Below are positions 33,073 to 41,018 of a DNA stretch of 51,003 nt, in pieces. The position numbers and the translations under genes were made by a program. Source of the stretch: Spirochaetales bacterium (lineage in GTDB: Bacteria > Spirochaetota > Spirochaetia > JABMQR01); assembly GCA_018399255.1 (NCBI GenBank), contig JAGYPA010000025.1:1-51003 (forward strand). Reading direction: 5' to 3'. How positions within the stretch are numbered: position 1 is the stretch's first letter; each line of letters begins with the position of its first letter. The notes under the pieces were generated by a model. It was not told the DNA's origin and ran no database searches. It was given only the letters and a program-made list of their open reading frames with translations.

Positions 33073-34883
33073 TTCAGCCAGTTTTTCTGTACGATTCCCA
33101 GGTTTCCAGAAGGAAACGATAATCAGATTCATCGAAATCCTCATCCGATTGGGCAATCCCCGTGGCATAGTAGGTATCGGGATTTCCCAGTGCGCTGCAG
33201 CGCTATATAGTTCCGCCACATATCCTTATTGATCATGAGGTCGTTATCGGTATCGATAAGCCAGTCGGGATGGCAGCTTCGAGCGATTTCCCGCACGGTT
33301 CCGACATGATGCCGAGAACATCCGGGACTGGTACCGTCCATATCATTGAGCCGCAGCATGTCCACATCTTCAGCAAAATAGGGATTGGCGGTATGGGTAA
33401 TGAGCAAACTGTCAGGTTTTATATTCTTCATGGGCTTCCGGATGCACCTCAGGTATTCTTTGATAATCTCCACCCCCCATTGGGCCCCTTTCAGACGTAC
33501 CGGTTCACTGCGCTTCTCCAATACTGCATAGTTTTTCTCCTCTTTTTCGGAGATTATGGCCCATCTGTTGTTCAGGTAGTTCCGGAAAACTCCCCGCTCA
33601 GCAGGAATGTTCTGGGTAAAGTCTATCTTGAACCCATCTGCATCGAGGCAGCCTTTTTCGTGGCTCAGCATCAAACGGATTTGTTCCTTCATGTGGGCTA
33701 TAAAGGCGGGGCTGGTGGGATCCGCTGCTGCCGGCCTCCCCTCTACAGTCATACAGCACTCTTTTGAAAGACCTTCACAGATGATCGGGGTAAACCAGAG
33801 AAGCACCTTGCGACCTTCAGCGTGCTGACCATCAATAAAGCTCCTCATATCAGGCCAGCGAAGGGAATGGGGTTTTGCGAAACCGGGTTTTTCTGACCAG
33901 AAGCAGTCTATTATGATTATTCCGGGCTCAATGCCGTTCTCCTCCAGAGTTCTCAGGTGCTTTTCATAAAAAACCTGTGCAGCGTAATCGCCTGCGTTGA
34001 TCCAGACACCCATCTCATGGCCGTCATGATCACGTCGATAGTCCCTGCGCTGCTGACCCCAGCCGCAGAAAATGGGTTCTCTCCACCATGAGGGGATTTT
34101 TCGTTCTTCACGGGCAATAAGCCCCTCCTCTGCCAGCTCGTTAACGTAGGCGCGAAGCCCGGAGTTCTCATCATTTGAGCGCCGGGTATAGAGAACCAGC
34201 CGGGGAGTGGTGAAGGTTCCCGAGACACGGGTATGTCCTTCGTAGGTCAGGATAAAGGATGGCCCCCGGCTGCCGGCATAGTCGAAACTGAGGAAGTTAT
34301 TCTCCCCTGCAGGACATTTAATCCCCGCCCCGACCCAGCTGCCGTTCACCTGCAGCCCATAGTAAAACGGCGGCGGACTCAGCCACTGCTGACAGGAAAG
34401 TGATTCATCCCCTTGGATATCTGCATGAACAATCCCTCGACTCCAGTCAAACCGGGGCGCGTAGAGGAGCCCTGCATCGCTTTTCCCGCCGGAATTGAAA
34501 AAAGTGAGTCTATCGAGATACCTGTTTTCACCGCTTACCTGAGCATGAATTTCGACCCTCCCTTCAAAGCAGTCGATGAAAATGGTCTTGGAATTCCACA
34601 ACCCGCTTTCACAGGACAGCGCAAAACGAGTCCCGGAACTGGTTCCGTCAATTTTTTCCACAGAGACTACAGCAAATTCATCCATTTCGGGTTTCATTGC
34701 CGCTATATCCATGCCATGAAGGGCTACATCTGCCAATCCATCAAAAACAACTGGTCCCTCACTCTCACTCTCACTCTCCCTCTCACTCTCCCTCTCCGGC
34801 CCTCCCCCGTTCCCGGCCAGCGTTACGGTAAGCTTCCCGTCGGGACTGAGAGTCAGCTGGTAATATTCTGAAAAATAGGTCAT
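33073..34883 (-). pseudogene. GH31/GH36-like glycosidase with a single C-terminal frameshift
   Basis: From ATG 34883 (overlapping the permease stop, ATGA) the frame runs 580 codons to a premature TGA at 33141. The last ~15 residues are out of phase. A +1/-1 shift near 33201-33210 restores ALGNPDTYYATG, IAQSDEDFDESDYRFLLETW and a stop at 33073, giving ~603 aa. The N-terminal half is a beta-sandwich (repeat ESERESESESE at ~35). The catalytic TIM barrel has GIIIIDCFWSEKPGFA, VLLWFTPIICEGL, DGFKIDF (nucleophile Asp, as in clan GH-D/GH31) and LRLNDMDG near the acid/base. No signal peptide is present. Probably an alpha-galactosidase or alpha-glucosidase; may retain partial activity. Confidence 0.7.
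34752..34797 (-). repeat. 6-bp repeat in the GH31/36-like gene
   Basis: CTCACT/CTCTCC hexamers repeated about seven times, encoding alternating Glu-Ser-Glu-Arg in a loop of the N-terminal domain. Confidence 0.8.
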
Positions 34884-35713
34884 CCCTTTACCGCTCCTGC
34901 CGTAATTCCTTTTTCCACATACTTCTGGTTGAACAGAAAGAATACAATAACCGGTATACTTACCAGAATGATGGCGGCAAAAGCCATATTCATGGCATAT
35001 CGATACTGGCCAAACATATTTGTCAGCCTGACCGGCAGCGTCTGCATGGACTGCTTCTGGAGAAAGAGCTTGGGCATCAGGTAGTCATTCCATATTATCT
35101 GTGCCCGCAATACCGCAAGGGTCACTACCGCCGGTCTCATCAGCGGAAGAATTACCGAAAGGTAAATACGGGGGACCGAACAGCCGTCAATCCTCGCAGC
35201 ATATTCCATATCGATCGGTATTCCCTTGGCAAATCCCATCATCATAAATACCGCGAAGGGCATGGAGTTGGCGGTGTAGAGAAAAATCAGCCCCCAGAAC
35301 TTGTTCAGCATTCTCAGCTTCACCCCTAAAATGTAGGTGGGAACGAAAATTGCCTGCAGCGGAATCAGCAGTCCTGCCACGAAGATCATGAAGACAACTG
35401 AGAATATCCTTGTCTGTCCCCGGGAAAGACCGTATCCTGCCATACTGCTCAAAAGAACTATGCAGACTACGGAAAAACAGGTGATAATCATGGAATTGTA
35501 AAAGCTTCTGAAATAATCGAGTTTCTTGACAGCCTCCAGAAAGTTCTCTGCATGGATTCGTTCAGGCAAATCCAAGGCGGATTTGGTTAGTACTTCCTGA
35601 TCTGTTTTAAAGGAGTAGAGGAAGGTCATCCCGATGGGAACAAGATAGAACACCGCGATGATTATGAGGAGGATGTGCACTCCCAGCTTCCATCTGTTAT
35701 GCCGGTTCATCAT
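34880..35713 (-). CDS. Carbohydrate ABC transporter permease, MalG/UgpE type
   Basis: 277 aa with six predicted membrane helices. The cytoplasmic EAA loop, which contacts the ATPase, reads EYAARIDGCSVPRIYLSVILPLMRPA. The N-terminus HILLIIIAVFYLVPIGMTFLYSFKTD and C-terminus FNQKYVEKGITAGAVKG are typical (final KG motif). It overlaps both neighbours by 4 bp (ATGA), so translation is coupled. No ATPase gene is in this operon; such CUT1 importers commonly share an MsmK/UgpC-type ATPase encoded elsewhere. Confidence 0.94.
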   Translation of the reverse strand: MMNRHNRWKLGVHILLIIIAVFYLVPIGMTFLYSFKTDQEVLTKSALDLPERIHAENFLEAVKKLDYFRSFYNSMIITCFSVVCIVLLSSMAGYGLSRGQTRIFSVVFMIFVAGLLIPLQAIFVPTYILGVKLRMLNKFWGLIFLYTANSMPFAVFMMMGFAKGIPIDMEYAARIDGCSVPRIYLSVILPLMRPAVVTLAVLRAQIIWNDYLMPKLFLQKQSMQTLPVRLTNMFGQYRYAMNMAFAAIILVSIPVIVFFLFNQKYVEKGITAGAVKG

Positions 35714-36594
35714 GACTCCCTCCTGTTGAGAAGCTTCAGCTGGACAAAAGCGACAATAAGCAGAAACACTACATAAATCATTGAATTCGCTGAAGCAAAA
35801 GCTGCCCGTTCACTGGCAAAGGCCAGATTGTAGATATACATGATAAAGGATTCCGAAGCGTGGCCTGGTCCCCCGCCGGTTGCGGTGACAATGAGTTCGT
35901 AAACCTGAAACCCTCCCAAGGTCACTGCGACGATGCAAAAGGTAATGGTTGGCATAATCATCGGGACCGTGATCCGGAAAAATTGCCCCGCCGCTCCTGC
36001 GCCCTCAATGGAGGCAGACTCATACAGTTCTGCGGGAACCGCCTGCAGAGCAGCCAGGTAGATGAGCATCCAGTAGCCGATCCACATCCAGTTGTTGATA
36101 ATCAGCAAGCCGATTATCACCGTGTCCGGATTGGTCAGCAGCTTGATGCTTCCGCTAAAACCCAGACTTACCAGTATTTCGGGGTAGACCGAGCCGAGGA
36201 GTCTCGACCAGAGAAATCCTACGAGTACGGGGCTCAGCAGTCCCGGCACAAAAAGAATCGTTTTATATATATTCTTGCCCTTTATTCCGCTGTCGAGAAT
36301 TACGGCAAACAACAGGGCCAGTGCATTCTGAATTATTGTGTTAAAGATCACAAACAGGGACGTGAACTTGAGAGAATTCAAAAACCGGCTGTCCCGGAAT
36401 ATTTTTGTATAGTTTTCGAATCCAATGAAGGAAAACTGCGGCGAAAAGCCGTTCCAATCCGTAAGAGAGTAGTAAAAACCGATAATCAGGGGGACCAGCA
36501 TTCCCAATAGATACACCGCCAGGGCAGGGGCGGTAAGACCCAGGTAATTTCGGCGAAGTCTGTCTTCCAGCCGGGGTTGAGAAAACATGCTCAC
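35710..36594 (-). CDS. Carbohydrate ABC transporter permease, MalF/UgpA type
   Basis: 294 aa, six predicted membrane helices. EAA loop: ELYESASIEGAGAAGQFFRITVPMIMPT. Partner of the MalG-type permease, with which it overlaps by 4 bp. A 78-bp gap with a terminator-like hairpin separates it from the binding-protein gene upstream. A later segment, ATGGGPGHASESFIMYIYNLAF, is the usual conserved periplasmic loop of this family. Confidence 0.94.
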   Translation of the reverse strand: MSMFSQPRLEDRLRRNYLGLTAPALAVYLLGMLVPLIIGFYYSLTDWNGFSPQFSFIGFENYTKIFRDSRFLNSLKFTSLFVIFNTIIQNALALLFAVILDSGIKGKNIYKTILFVPGLLSPVLVGFLWSRLLGSVYPEILVSLGFSGSIKLLTNPDTVIIGLLIINNWMWIGYWMLIYLAALQAVPAELYESASIEGAGAAGQFFRITVPMIMPTITFCIVAVTLGGFQVYELIVTATGGGPGHASESFIMYIYNLAFASERAAFASANSMIYVVFLLIVAFVQLKLLNRRES

Positions 36595-36631
36595 ATAACC
36601 TCCCGAACGACTGTGGTATTATACACAGTAC

Positions 36632-36665
36632 AAAAAAAATAACCGGCCGCCCCGAAAGGCGGCCG
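36632..36665 (-). terminator. Hairpin with T-run between binding protein and permease genes
   Basis: CGGCCGCC (36644-36651) and GGCGGCCG (36658-36665) form an 8-bp stem with a 6-nt loop; reading the minus strand, GGTTATTTTTTTT follows. It would let the binding protein be made in excess over the membrane parts, as is common for ABC importers (inference). Confidence 0.75.
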
Positions 36666-36672
36666 CAATACC

Positions 36673-37914
36673 CTATTGGGAAATATTAACTCTATGGGCC
36701 GTGGCGGCTTCAAGAGCCTCGTCCAGGGTCTTCCGTCCCAGGAGCCATTCGGCGATATAGCGGGAATACTCTTCCTGATATGCCCATTTGATCTGGTTGT
36801 TTCCGATACTTACGTCGACAATCATATTGTTTTTCTTATAGTTGTCTATATCGGGATCACAGGGATACGGATCGGCGGATTCTACGCCTACCATCAGGCT
36901 GTAAGCTCCGGCCTCGTCTACCAGGGTCGCTGCCAGGGATTTGTCAGCCAGGACAGCTTTTAGAACTTTAAGAGCTTCATCAGGATATTCGGTAGCGGCA
37001 GAGATCGCCCAGGTGTGGTTCGGCTCGAAAATCAGCTTAGCGCCATTTTCCTTTCCGGGGAAGGGAAATATGCCATAGTCCAGATCGGGAAACTCCCTGA
37101 AGTTTCTGTTAGCCCAGGTTCCGCCAACATACATTGCTGCCTCGCCCCGTCCGAACCGGGCAGTAGCTTCGCCAAAATCTACGCTGAAGGTATCTTCCCA
37201 GGTATTATCATACTGGTCCTTCACATGCTCGAAGACCCTTCTATACCCTTCACTGCCTTCAAAAGTTACCTTTCCTGCATATAGATCATTGCCCCATTCG
37301 GGGTTCTCATTGAATACTTCAGACATAGCGAACTGCATGGTTACATTACCGATGTTCCAGGTGTCGGCGTAGTGGGAAGCAAAGGGGGTGATCCCCCTGG
37401 CTTTCAGTTCGGCCGCCGCGTCCATCAGCTCATCGTAGTTTTCGGGGATGGAAATGTTGTTGGCCTTGAAGATTTCCCTGTTATAGAATACGCCCTGAAA
37501 GAGAGCAGAATAGGGAATCCCGAAATCTTTACCGTCTATCTGCAGATTGGTTCTTGCAGCATTGGGTACGCTTTCGTCAATCCAGGCATTGCCCGTGAGG
37601 TCCAGCAAGTTCCCTGCACTGCCGTACTTTGAGATGTCCTGTCCTTTGAAGTCAATAAGATCCGGCATGGTCTGCCCCGCAATTCTGGCTTGGAGAATCG
37701 GGTGCATCTGGTCCCAGACAACTGGTTCAATCTCAACAGAAACACCTTCGATACCGTCAACCAGTGCAAGGAACTGATCTTCAAAGGTATCGGTTTCCGT
37801 ACCGTACCAGCTGAAGAACTGCAGGTTCGCCTCTCCCGTATCCCCTGTGCCTCCAGCAAAGGCTAAGGAAACGACAGATACAGCCAGTAAAAGAGCGAAT
37901 AATAATTTTTTCAT
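36673..37914 (-). CDS. Carbohydrate ABC transporter substrate-binding protein (family 1)
   Basis: 413 aa. Signal peptide 1-20 (KKLLFALLLAVSVVSLAFA), then GGTGDTGEANLQFFSWYGTE. The SBP-bac-1 core includes QMHPILQARIAGQTMPDL, GIPYSALFQGVFYNREIFK and RFGRGEAAMYVGGTWA, with a late aromatic WAYQEEYSRYIAEWLLG. AGGAGG lies 8 bp before the ATG. It is the first structural gene after the LacI promoter region, and is followed by two permeases and two alpha-glycosidases, so an alpha-galactoside or alpha-glucoside ligand is likely (inference). Confidence 0.94.
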   Translation of the reverse strand: MKKLLFALLLAVSVVSLAFAGGTGDTGEANLQFFSWYGTETDTFEDQFLALVDGIEGVSVEIEPVVWDQMHPILQARIAGQTMPDLIDFKGQDISKYGSAGNLLDLTGNAWIDESVPNAARTNLQIDGKDFGIPYSALFQGVFYNREIFKANNISIPENYDELMDAAAELKARGITPFASHYADTWNIGNVTMQFAMSEVFNENPEWGNDLYAGKVTFEGSEGYRRVFEHVKDQYDNTWEDTFSVDFGEATARFGRGEAAMYVGGTWANRNFREFPDLDYGIFPFPGKENGAKLIFEPNHTWAISAATEYPDEALKVLKAVLADKSLAATLVDEAGAYSLMVGVESADPYPCDPDIDNYKKNNMIVDVSIGNNQIKWAYQEEYSRYIAEWLLGRKTLDEALEAATAHRVNISQ

Positions 37915-37951
37915 ATATCCTCCTATATGATTTTTCCTAAGTTACTATCCA

Positions 37952-38008
37952 TTATTAAAGCCATTATGCAAATCTGTCAAGCAAATTTTTTGCACATATT
38001 TGCAAATA
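37952..38008 (-). promoter_or_regulatory. Promoter and TTTGCAAA-type operators of the transporter operon
   Basis: On the minus strand TTGACA (37975-37980), 17 bp, TAATAA (37952-37957). Just upstream lie GCAAATTTTTTGC (37981-37993) and the perfect palindrome TATTTGCAAATA (37997-38008). The LacI gene lies directly upstream and has TTGCAA in its own -35, so these are its candidate sites. Confidence 0.65.
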
Positions 38009-38020
38009 CTTGGAACTCAG

Positions 38021-38078
38021 GGATGCGGATGCGGGTACAGAGGCGGATGCGGAGGCGGATGCGGAGGAAGATGCGGCG
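38021..38078. repeat. 12-bp tandem repeat downstream of the LacI gene
   Basis: Four to five degenerate copies of GGATGCGGAGGC. Open on the plus strand as Ala-Asp-Ala-Glu, but no start signal; treated as non-coding. Confidence 0.8.
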
Positions 38079-38111
38079 CAAGTAAGCTGCTGGCACGCGG
38101 CCAAACGTTGT

Positions 38112-39113
38112 TCAGCCGGAATCCCGCTGGATGAGTTCAGTTTTAAAGAGGATCGTGCAGCTGGCTACATCCCTTCCCTTCTCTATAAAACTGATCAAAT
38201 ACGTCAGCACCATAGAAGAAAAGTCTTCGGAGTGGCGTTTGACTGTGGTCAAAGGAGGATCGGAAAACTGAGAGAACGAAACATCATCAAAACCGGTGAC
38301 TCTGATATCCCCGGGCACCGACTTTCCCGCTTCTTTAAGGGCTTTCATGGCCCCCAGGGCTATGTAGTCGCTGAAACAAATCAAGGTTTTTACCCCGGGA
38401 TACGACTTGAGCAGCTGCACGCCCCTCTCATAGCCGCTTTCCAGGCTGAATTTTCCGGGAACAATACAGAGCGGCTCCTGTCCGGCCTCAGTAAAGGCAT
38501 CGGTAAGCCCGTCAAGACGATTTTTATTCACACTTCGGTCTTCCGGTCCGGTAAAAACCGCAAACTCCCCATACCCCTTGCGTATAAGGTACTCTGTCAA
38601 ACCCTTCATGCCCTGATAATTATCAAAATCTATCTGCTTATAGGAAGAGTTCCGGTAAATTCCATTTACGATGATAAAGGGGATTCCCAGGTCCTCCAGG
38701 TATTCCGGCAAACGGCTGTCATAGGGCGGGTCAGATAGTACAAGACCTTCAATCGAGTCATTCTCGATTTGCGATTTCAGCCTGGAAAGGGACCCTGCTG
38801 TATTGAAATCAAATGGAAGCATAGAAACCTTGTGCCCTGTCAGTTCAAAAGTATTTCTCAAGGCTCGCAGATCCGATGATGATGTGGGATCATCATGGTA
38901 GTACTCCCCATAAGCGGGAAACAGCAGGCCAATTTGCCGAATTACCGGTTTTGCCGTCTGGGATACAATCCCCTTCCGGAACATCAGCTCATTGGCAGCT
39001 TCCTGTACGAGCTGCTTGGTAGCATCACTTATCCTGTCCGACCCCTTCAAGGACCGGGAAACTGTGCTTATGGAGACACCTGTCAGTTCTGCAATATCTT
39101 TTAACGTAACCAC
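38112..39113 (-). CDS. LacI-family repressor of the alpha-glycoside transporter operon
   Basis: 333 aa from a GTG at 39113. The HTH is VTLKDIAELTGVSISTVSRSLKG; the sensor domain ends VTGFDDVSFSQFSDPPLTTVKRHSEDF. The frame is open to an ATG at 39167, but that would add 18 non-conserved residues, has no ribosome binding site and would lie upstream of the visible promoter. The GTG is two codons before TLKDIA, the family's normal start, and coincides with the predicted transcription start. It is co-oriented with the binding protein gene, with an operator-bearing promoter between. Confidence 0.9.
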   Translation of the reverse strand: MVTLKDIAELTGVSISTVSRSLKGSDRISDATKQLVQEAANELMFRKGIVSQTAKPVIRQIGLLFPAYGEYYHDDPTSSSDLRALRNTFELTGHKVSMLPFDFNTAGSLSRLKSQIENDSIEGLVLSDPPYDSRLPEYLEDLGIPFIIVNGIYRNSSYKQIDFDNYQGMKGLTEYLIRKGYGEFAVFTGPEDRSVNKNRLDGLTDAFTEAGQEPLCIVPGKFSLESGYERGVQLLKSYPGVKTLICFSDYIALGAMKALKEAGKSVPGDIRVTGFDDVSFSQFSDPPLTTVKRHSEDFSSMVLTYLISFIEKGRDVASCTILFKTELIQRDSG

Positions 39114-39120
39114 AGCAATA

Positions 39121-39149
39121 ATAATATATGAGTAATGGAAAAATTGCAA
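39121..39149 (-). promoter_or_regulatory. LacI-gene promoter giving a probable leaderless mRNA
   Basis: Minus strand TTGCAA (39144-39149), 17-bp spacer, TATTAT (39121-39126). The -10 ends 7 nt before the GTG at 39113, so transcription would start at the start codon. No purine-rich ribosome binding site is present. Confidence 0.55.
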
Positions 39150-39247
39150 TGCTAATAATTTGCACAATTTTTGCGTTCATTGTTCAGCAATCTGCTCTTG
39201 CCAGTATTGCATAAAATGCTGAATATGATATATCATCAGCTTAGTTA

Positions 39248-39290
39248 TTAGCTAAAATTATTTGAAAGAACAATACTATATAGCTAAAAT
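39248..39290 (+). promoter_or_regulatory. Phd-Uma2 promoter with TTAGCTAA boxes
   Basis: TTGAAA (39262-39267), 17 bp, TAAAAT (39285-39290). The palindrome TTAGCTAA lies at 39248-39255 and a one-mismatch copy ATAGCTAA at 39280-39287, overlapping the -10. They are 32 bp apart (three helical turns). An exact TTAGCTAA also lies upstream of the second Phd-Uma2 gene. Confidence 0.6.
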
Positions 39291-39303
39291 GGACGGTGAA
39301 GGT

Positions 39304-40041
39304 ATGAGAATCTCCACATCAATTTTGCAGAATGCTTTTGGCAAGTACTTGAAGATGGCAATGGAAGGTACCACCATTTATGTGGAAAAGAACCAGAAGC
39401 CTGTGGCTGTATTGAAGGGCATAGGAGAGGAAGAAAGCTTCTATATCCGTGAAGAGGCAGTTGTCTATGAAGCACCGAAGCGATACACCTATGAAGAATT
39501 CAGGGCTATTGCTGATCGGGAAGAGAACACAAGGCAGTATGAATTGATAGATGGTCAGATCTATATGCTTGCCTCCCCCATGTACCAGCATCAGGTTGCA
39601 ATGAATGAAGTGTTTGTTCAATTCTATAACTGGTTCAAGAAAAAATCCTGCCGTCCGCTGACAGCACCCTTTGACGTGAAGCTATATGGAACTGCCGACA
39701 AGTTTGAAGATAATCCTAATGTAGTTCAGCCGGATATTCTGGTTATATGTGATGAAGATCGGATCAATGAAAAAGGAGCCTATGACGGAAAGCCGGTATT
39801 GGTAGTGGAGGTATTGTCCCCGTCAACCAAGTCAAAAGATATTATGATAAAATCTCAGCTGTATATGGCAAGCGGCATTGAAGAATACTGGATAATCGAT
39901 ACAGAGGCCAAATGCATTATCATCTACCATTTCCGGGACAGAAAATTGTGGGAGCAGCAGATCGTTACGAAAGGGCAAAAAGCCAGTTCCAAGGTTTTTG
40001 AGGGGCTGGAGGTGGATTCCGATGACATCTATCTAGATTGA
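39304..40041 (+). CDS. Fusion of Phd/YefM-like antitoxin domain and Uma2 nuclease, copy 1
   Basis: 245 aa. Residues 1-40 (MRISTSILQNAFGKYLKMAM then TTIYVEKNQKPVAVL) match the Phd/YefM antitoxin DNA-binding fold. Residues ~60-245 are a Uma2 domain (PD-(D/E)XK nuclease fold): YEEFRAIAD, YELIDGQIYMLASPMYQHQ, VVQPDILVICD, LVVEVLSPSTKSKD (core D/E), MASGIEEYWIID. The ATG at 39304 is chosen since Phd domains start here and GGTGA lies just upstream; a TTG at 39262 would add 14 residues. Uma2 proteins are abundant but their role is unknown. No separate toxin gene is adjacent. The linked MntA-HepT pair follows after 108 bp. Confidence 0.85.
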   Translation: MRISTSILQNAFGKYLKMAMEGTTIYVEKNQKPVAVLKGIGEEESFYIREEAVVYEAPKRYTYEEFRAIADREENTRQYELIDGQIYMLASPMYQHQVAMNEVFVQFYNWFKKKSCRPLTAPFDVKLYGTADKFEDNPNVVQPDILVICDEDRINEKGAYDGKPVLVVEVLSPSTKSKDIMIKSQLYMASGIEEYWIIDTEAKCIIIYHFRDRKLWEQQIVTKGQKASSKVFEGLEVDSDDIYLD

Positions 40042-40076
40042 TCAGCGACATCTTATTGTGCGGCAGTCGTCCACTC

Positions 40077-40137
40077 ATACTGGAGCACCCTGATACTGGA
40101 GCACCCTGATACTGGAGCACCCTGATACTGGAGCACC
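40077..40137 (+). repeat. 16-bp tandem repeat between Phd-Uma2 and MntA genes
   Basis: ATACTGGAGCACCCTG, three exact copies plus 13 bp of a fourth. Contiguous, no spacers. Confidence 0.92.
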
Positions 40138-40149
40138 GCAACTGCTATT

Positions 40150-40593
40150 GTGTTTTCTCCGTATGCAGATTATTCTGACAGGGAAATGCTTGATACACGA
40201 GAAGAGATTGTACGAACCTTGACCCCCATTGCTGAAAACGACCCGGCAATAGAACTCTGCATAATCTACGGGTCTGCTGCTGCAGACACCCTTACCAGAA
40301 GAAGCGATATCGATATTGCCGTTGGGGCTGAAAAGGGATTGTCCGTTCAGCAGTGCATCGAACTGTCCCGTACCATGACTCTGGCTGTTGACCGGGAAGT
40401 GTCTGTAATAGATATAAAAAAAATGGAAGGGGTGATTCTTCAGGAGGTCCTGGCGAAAGGACTTACATTGAAAAACACAAACGTAAATTTCAAAGCTGAA
40501 TTCATTATGAAAATGTACGGATTCAATGAAGATGTGCTGCCTTATCAGCTTATGGGAATTACCAGAAAAATTACGGAGTATCTGGATGAGTAA
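40150..40593 (+). CDS. mntA: MntA-type nucleotidyltransferase antitoxin
   Basis: 147 aa from GTG 40150, or 135 aa from ATG 40186; neither has a well-placed ribosome binding site. The minimal nucleotidyltransferase motif is complete: IYGSAAADTLTRRSDIDIAV (GSx(10)DxD), followed by REVSVIDIKKMEGVI. In MntA-HepT systems MntA transfers AMP residues to a tyrosine of HepT and silences it. The gene overlaps hepT by 8 bp, the usual arrangement. A decayed relative is at 28932-29205. Confidence 0.88.
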   Translation: MFSPYADYSDREMLDTREEIVRTLTPIAENDPAIELCIIYGSAAADTLTRRSDIDIAVGAEKGLSVQQCIELSRTMTLAVDREVSVIDIKKMEGVILQEVLAKGLTLKNTNVNFKAEFIMKMYGFNEDVLPYQLMGITRKITEYLDE

Positions 40594-40996
40594 TCCACTA
40601 ATCGCAAAAAAACTGGAATCATTGATTCATTGTCTGAAAAGAATTGAAAAAAAAAGACCCCAAAATTTATCCGACCTGCAGAAAGATTTTGACATTCAGG
40701 ACATTATCTCCATCAATCTGGAAAGGGCAATTCAGTTATGTGTTGATATTGCAGCAATTATCATTTCTGAACGGAATCTATCAACCTCTAACACCATGGC
40801 CGGCAGTTTTCTGGTTCTGGAAGATAACGGGATACTCCCGGAACAATTATCTATGAACCTGCAGAAGGCTGTAGGGTTTAGAAATGTTTCTGTCCATGAA
40901 TATGCTTCTATAGATTGGAATATCGTTTTTGATGTCATACACAATCATCTTGACAGCTTTAAAGAGTTTCTGAAAATCGCAGCCTCGTTTGCATGA
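40586..40996 (+). CDS. hepT: HepT-type ribonuclease toxin
   Basis: 136 aa, ATG at 40586 with CGGAG 7 bp upstream; the frame is open further back but overlaps mntA. HEPN-fold helices end in the conserved RX4HXY motif: RNVSVHEY (~residues 108-115), where Arg and His are the RNase site and Tyr the AMPylation target of MntA. The motif is intact, so the toxin is probably active. It acts in the cytoplasm on RNA. It partners the overlapping mntA gene. Confidence 0.9.
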   Translation: MSNPLIAKKLESLIHCLKRIEKKRPQNLSDLQKDFDIQDIISINLERAIQLCVDIAAIIISERNLSTSNTMAGSFLVLEDNGILPEQLSMNLQKAVGFRNVSVHEYASIDWNIVFDVIHNHLDSFKEFLKIAASFA

Positions 40997-41018
40997 AGAA
41001 CGAGGTATCTCACGGCTG

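Noticed and set aside
40077..40137. Possible CRISPR array
   Set aside because: Repeats are contiguous with no spacers; same for 28342-28465 and 27844-27889. No cas genes nearby.
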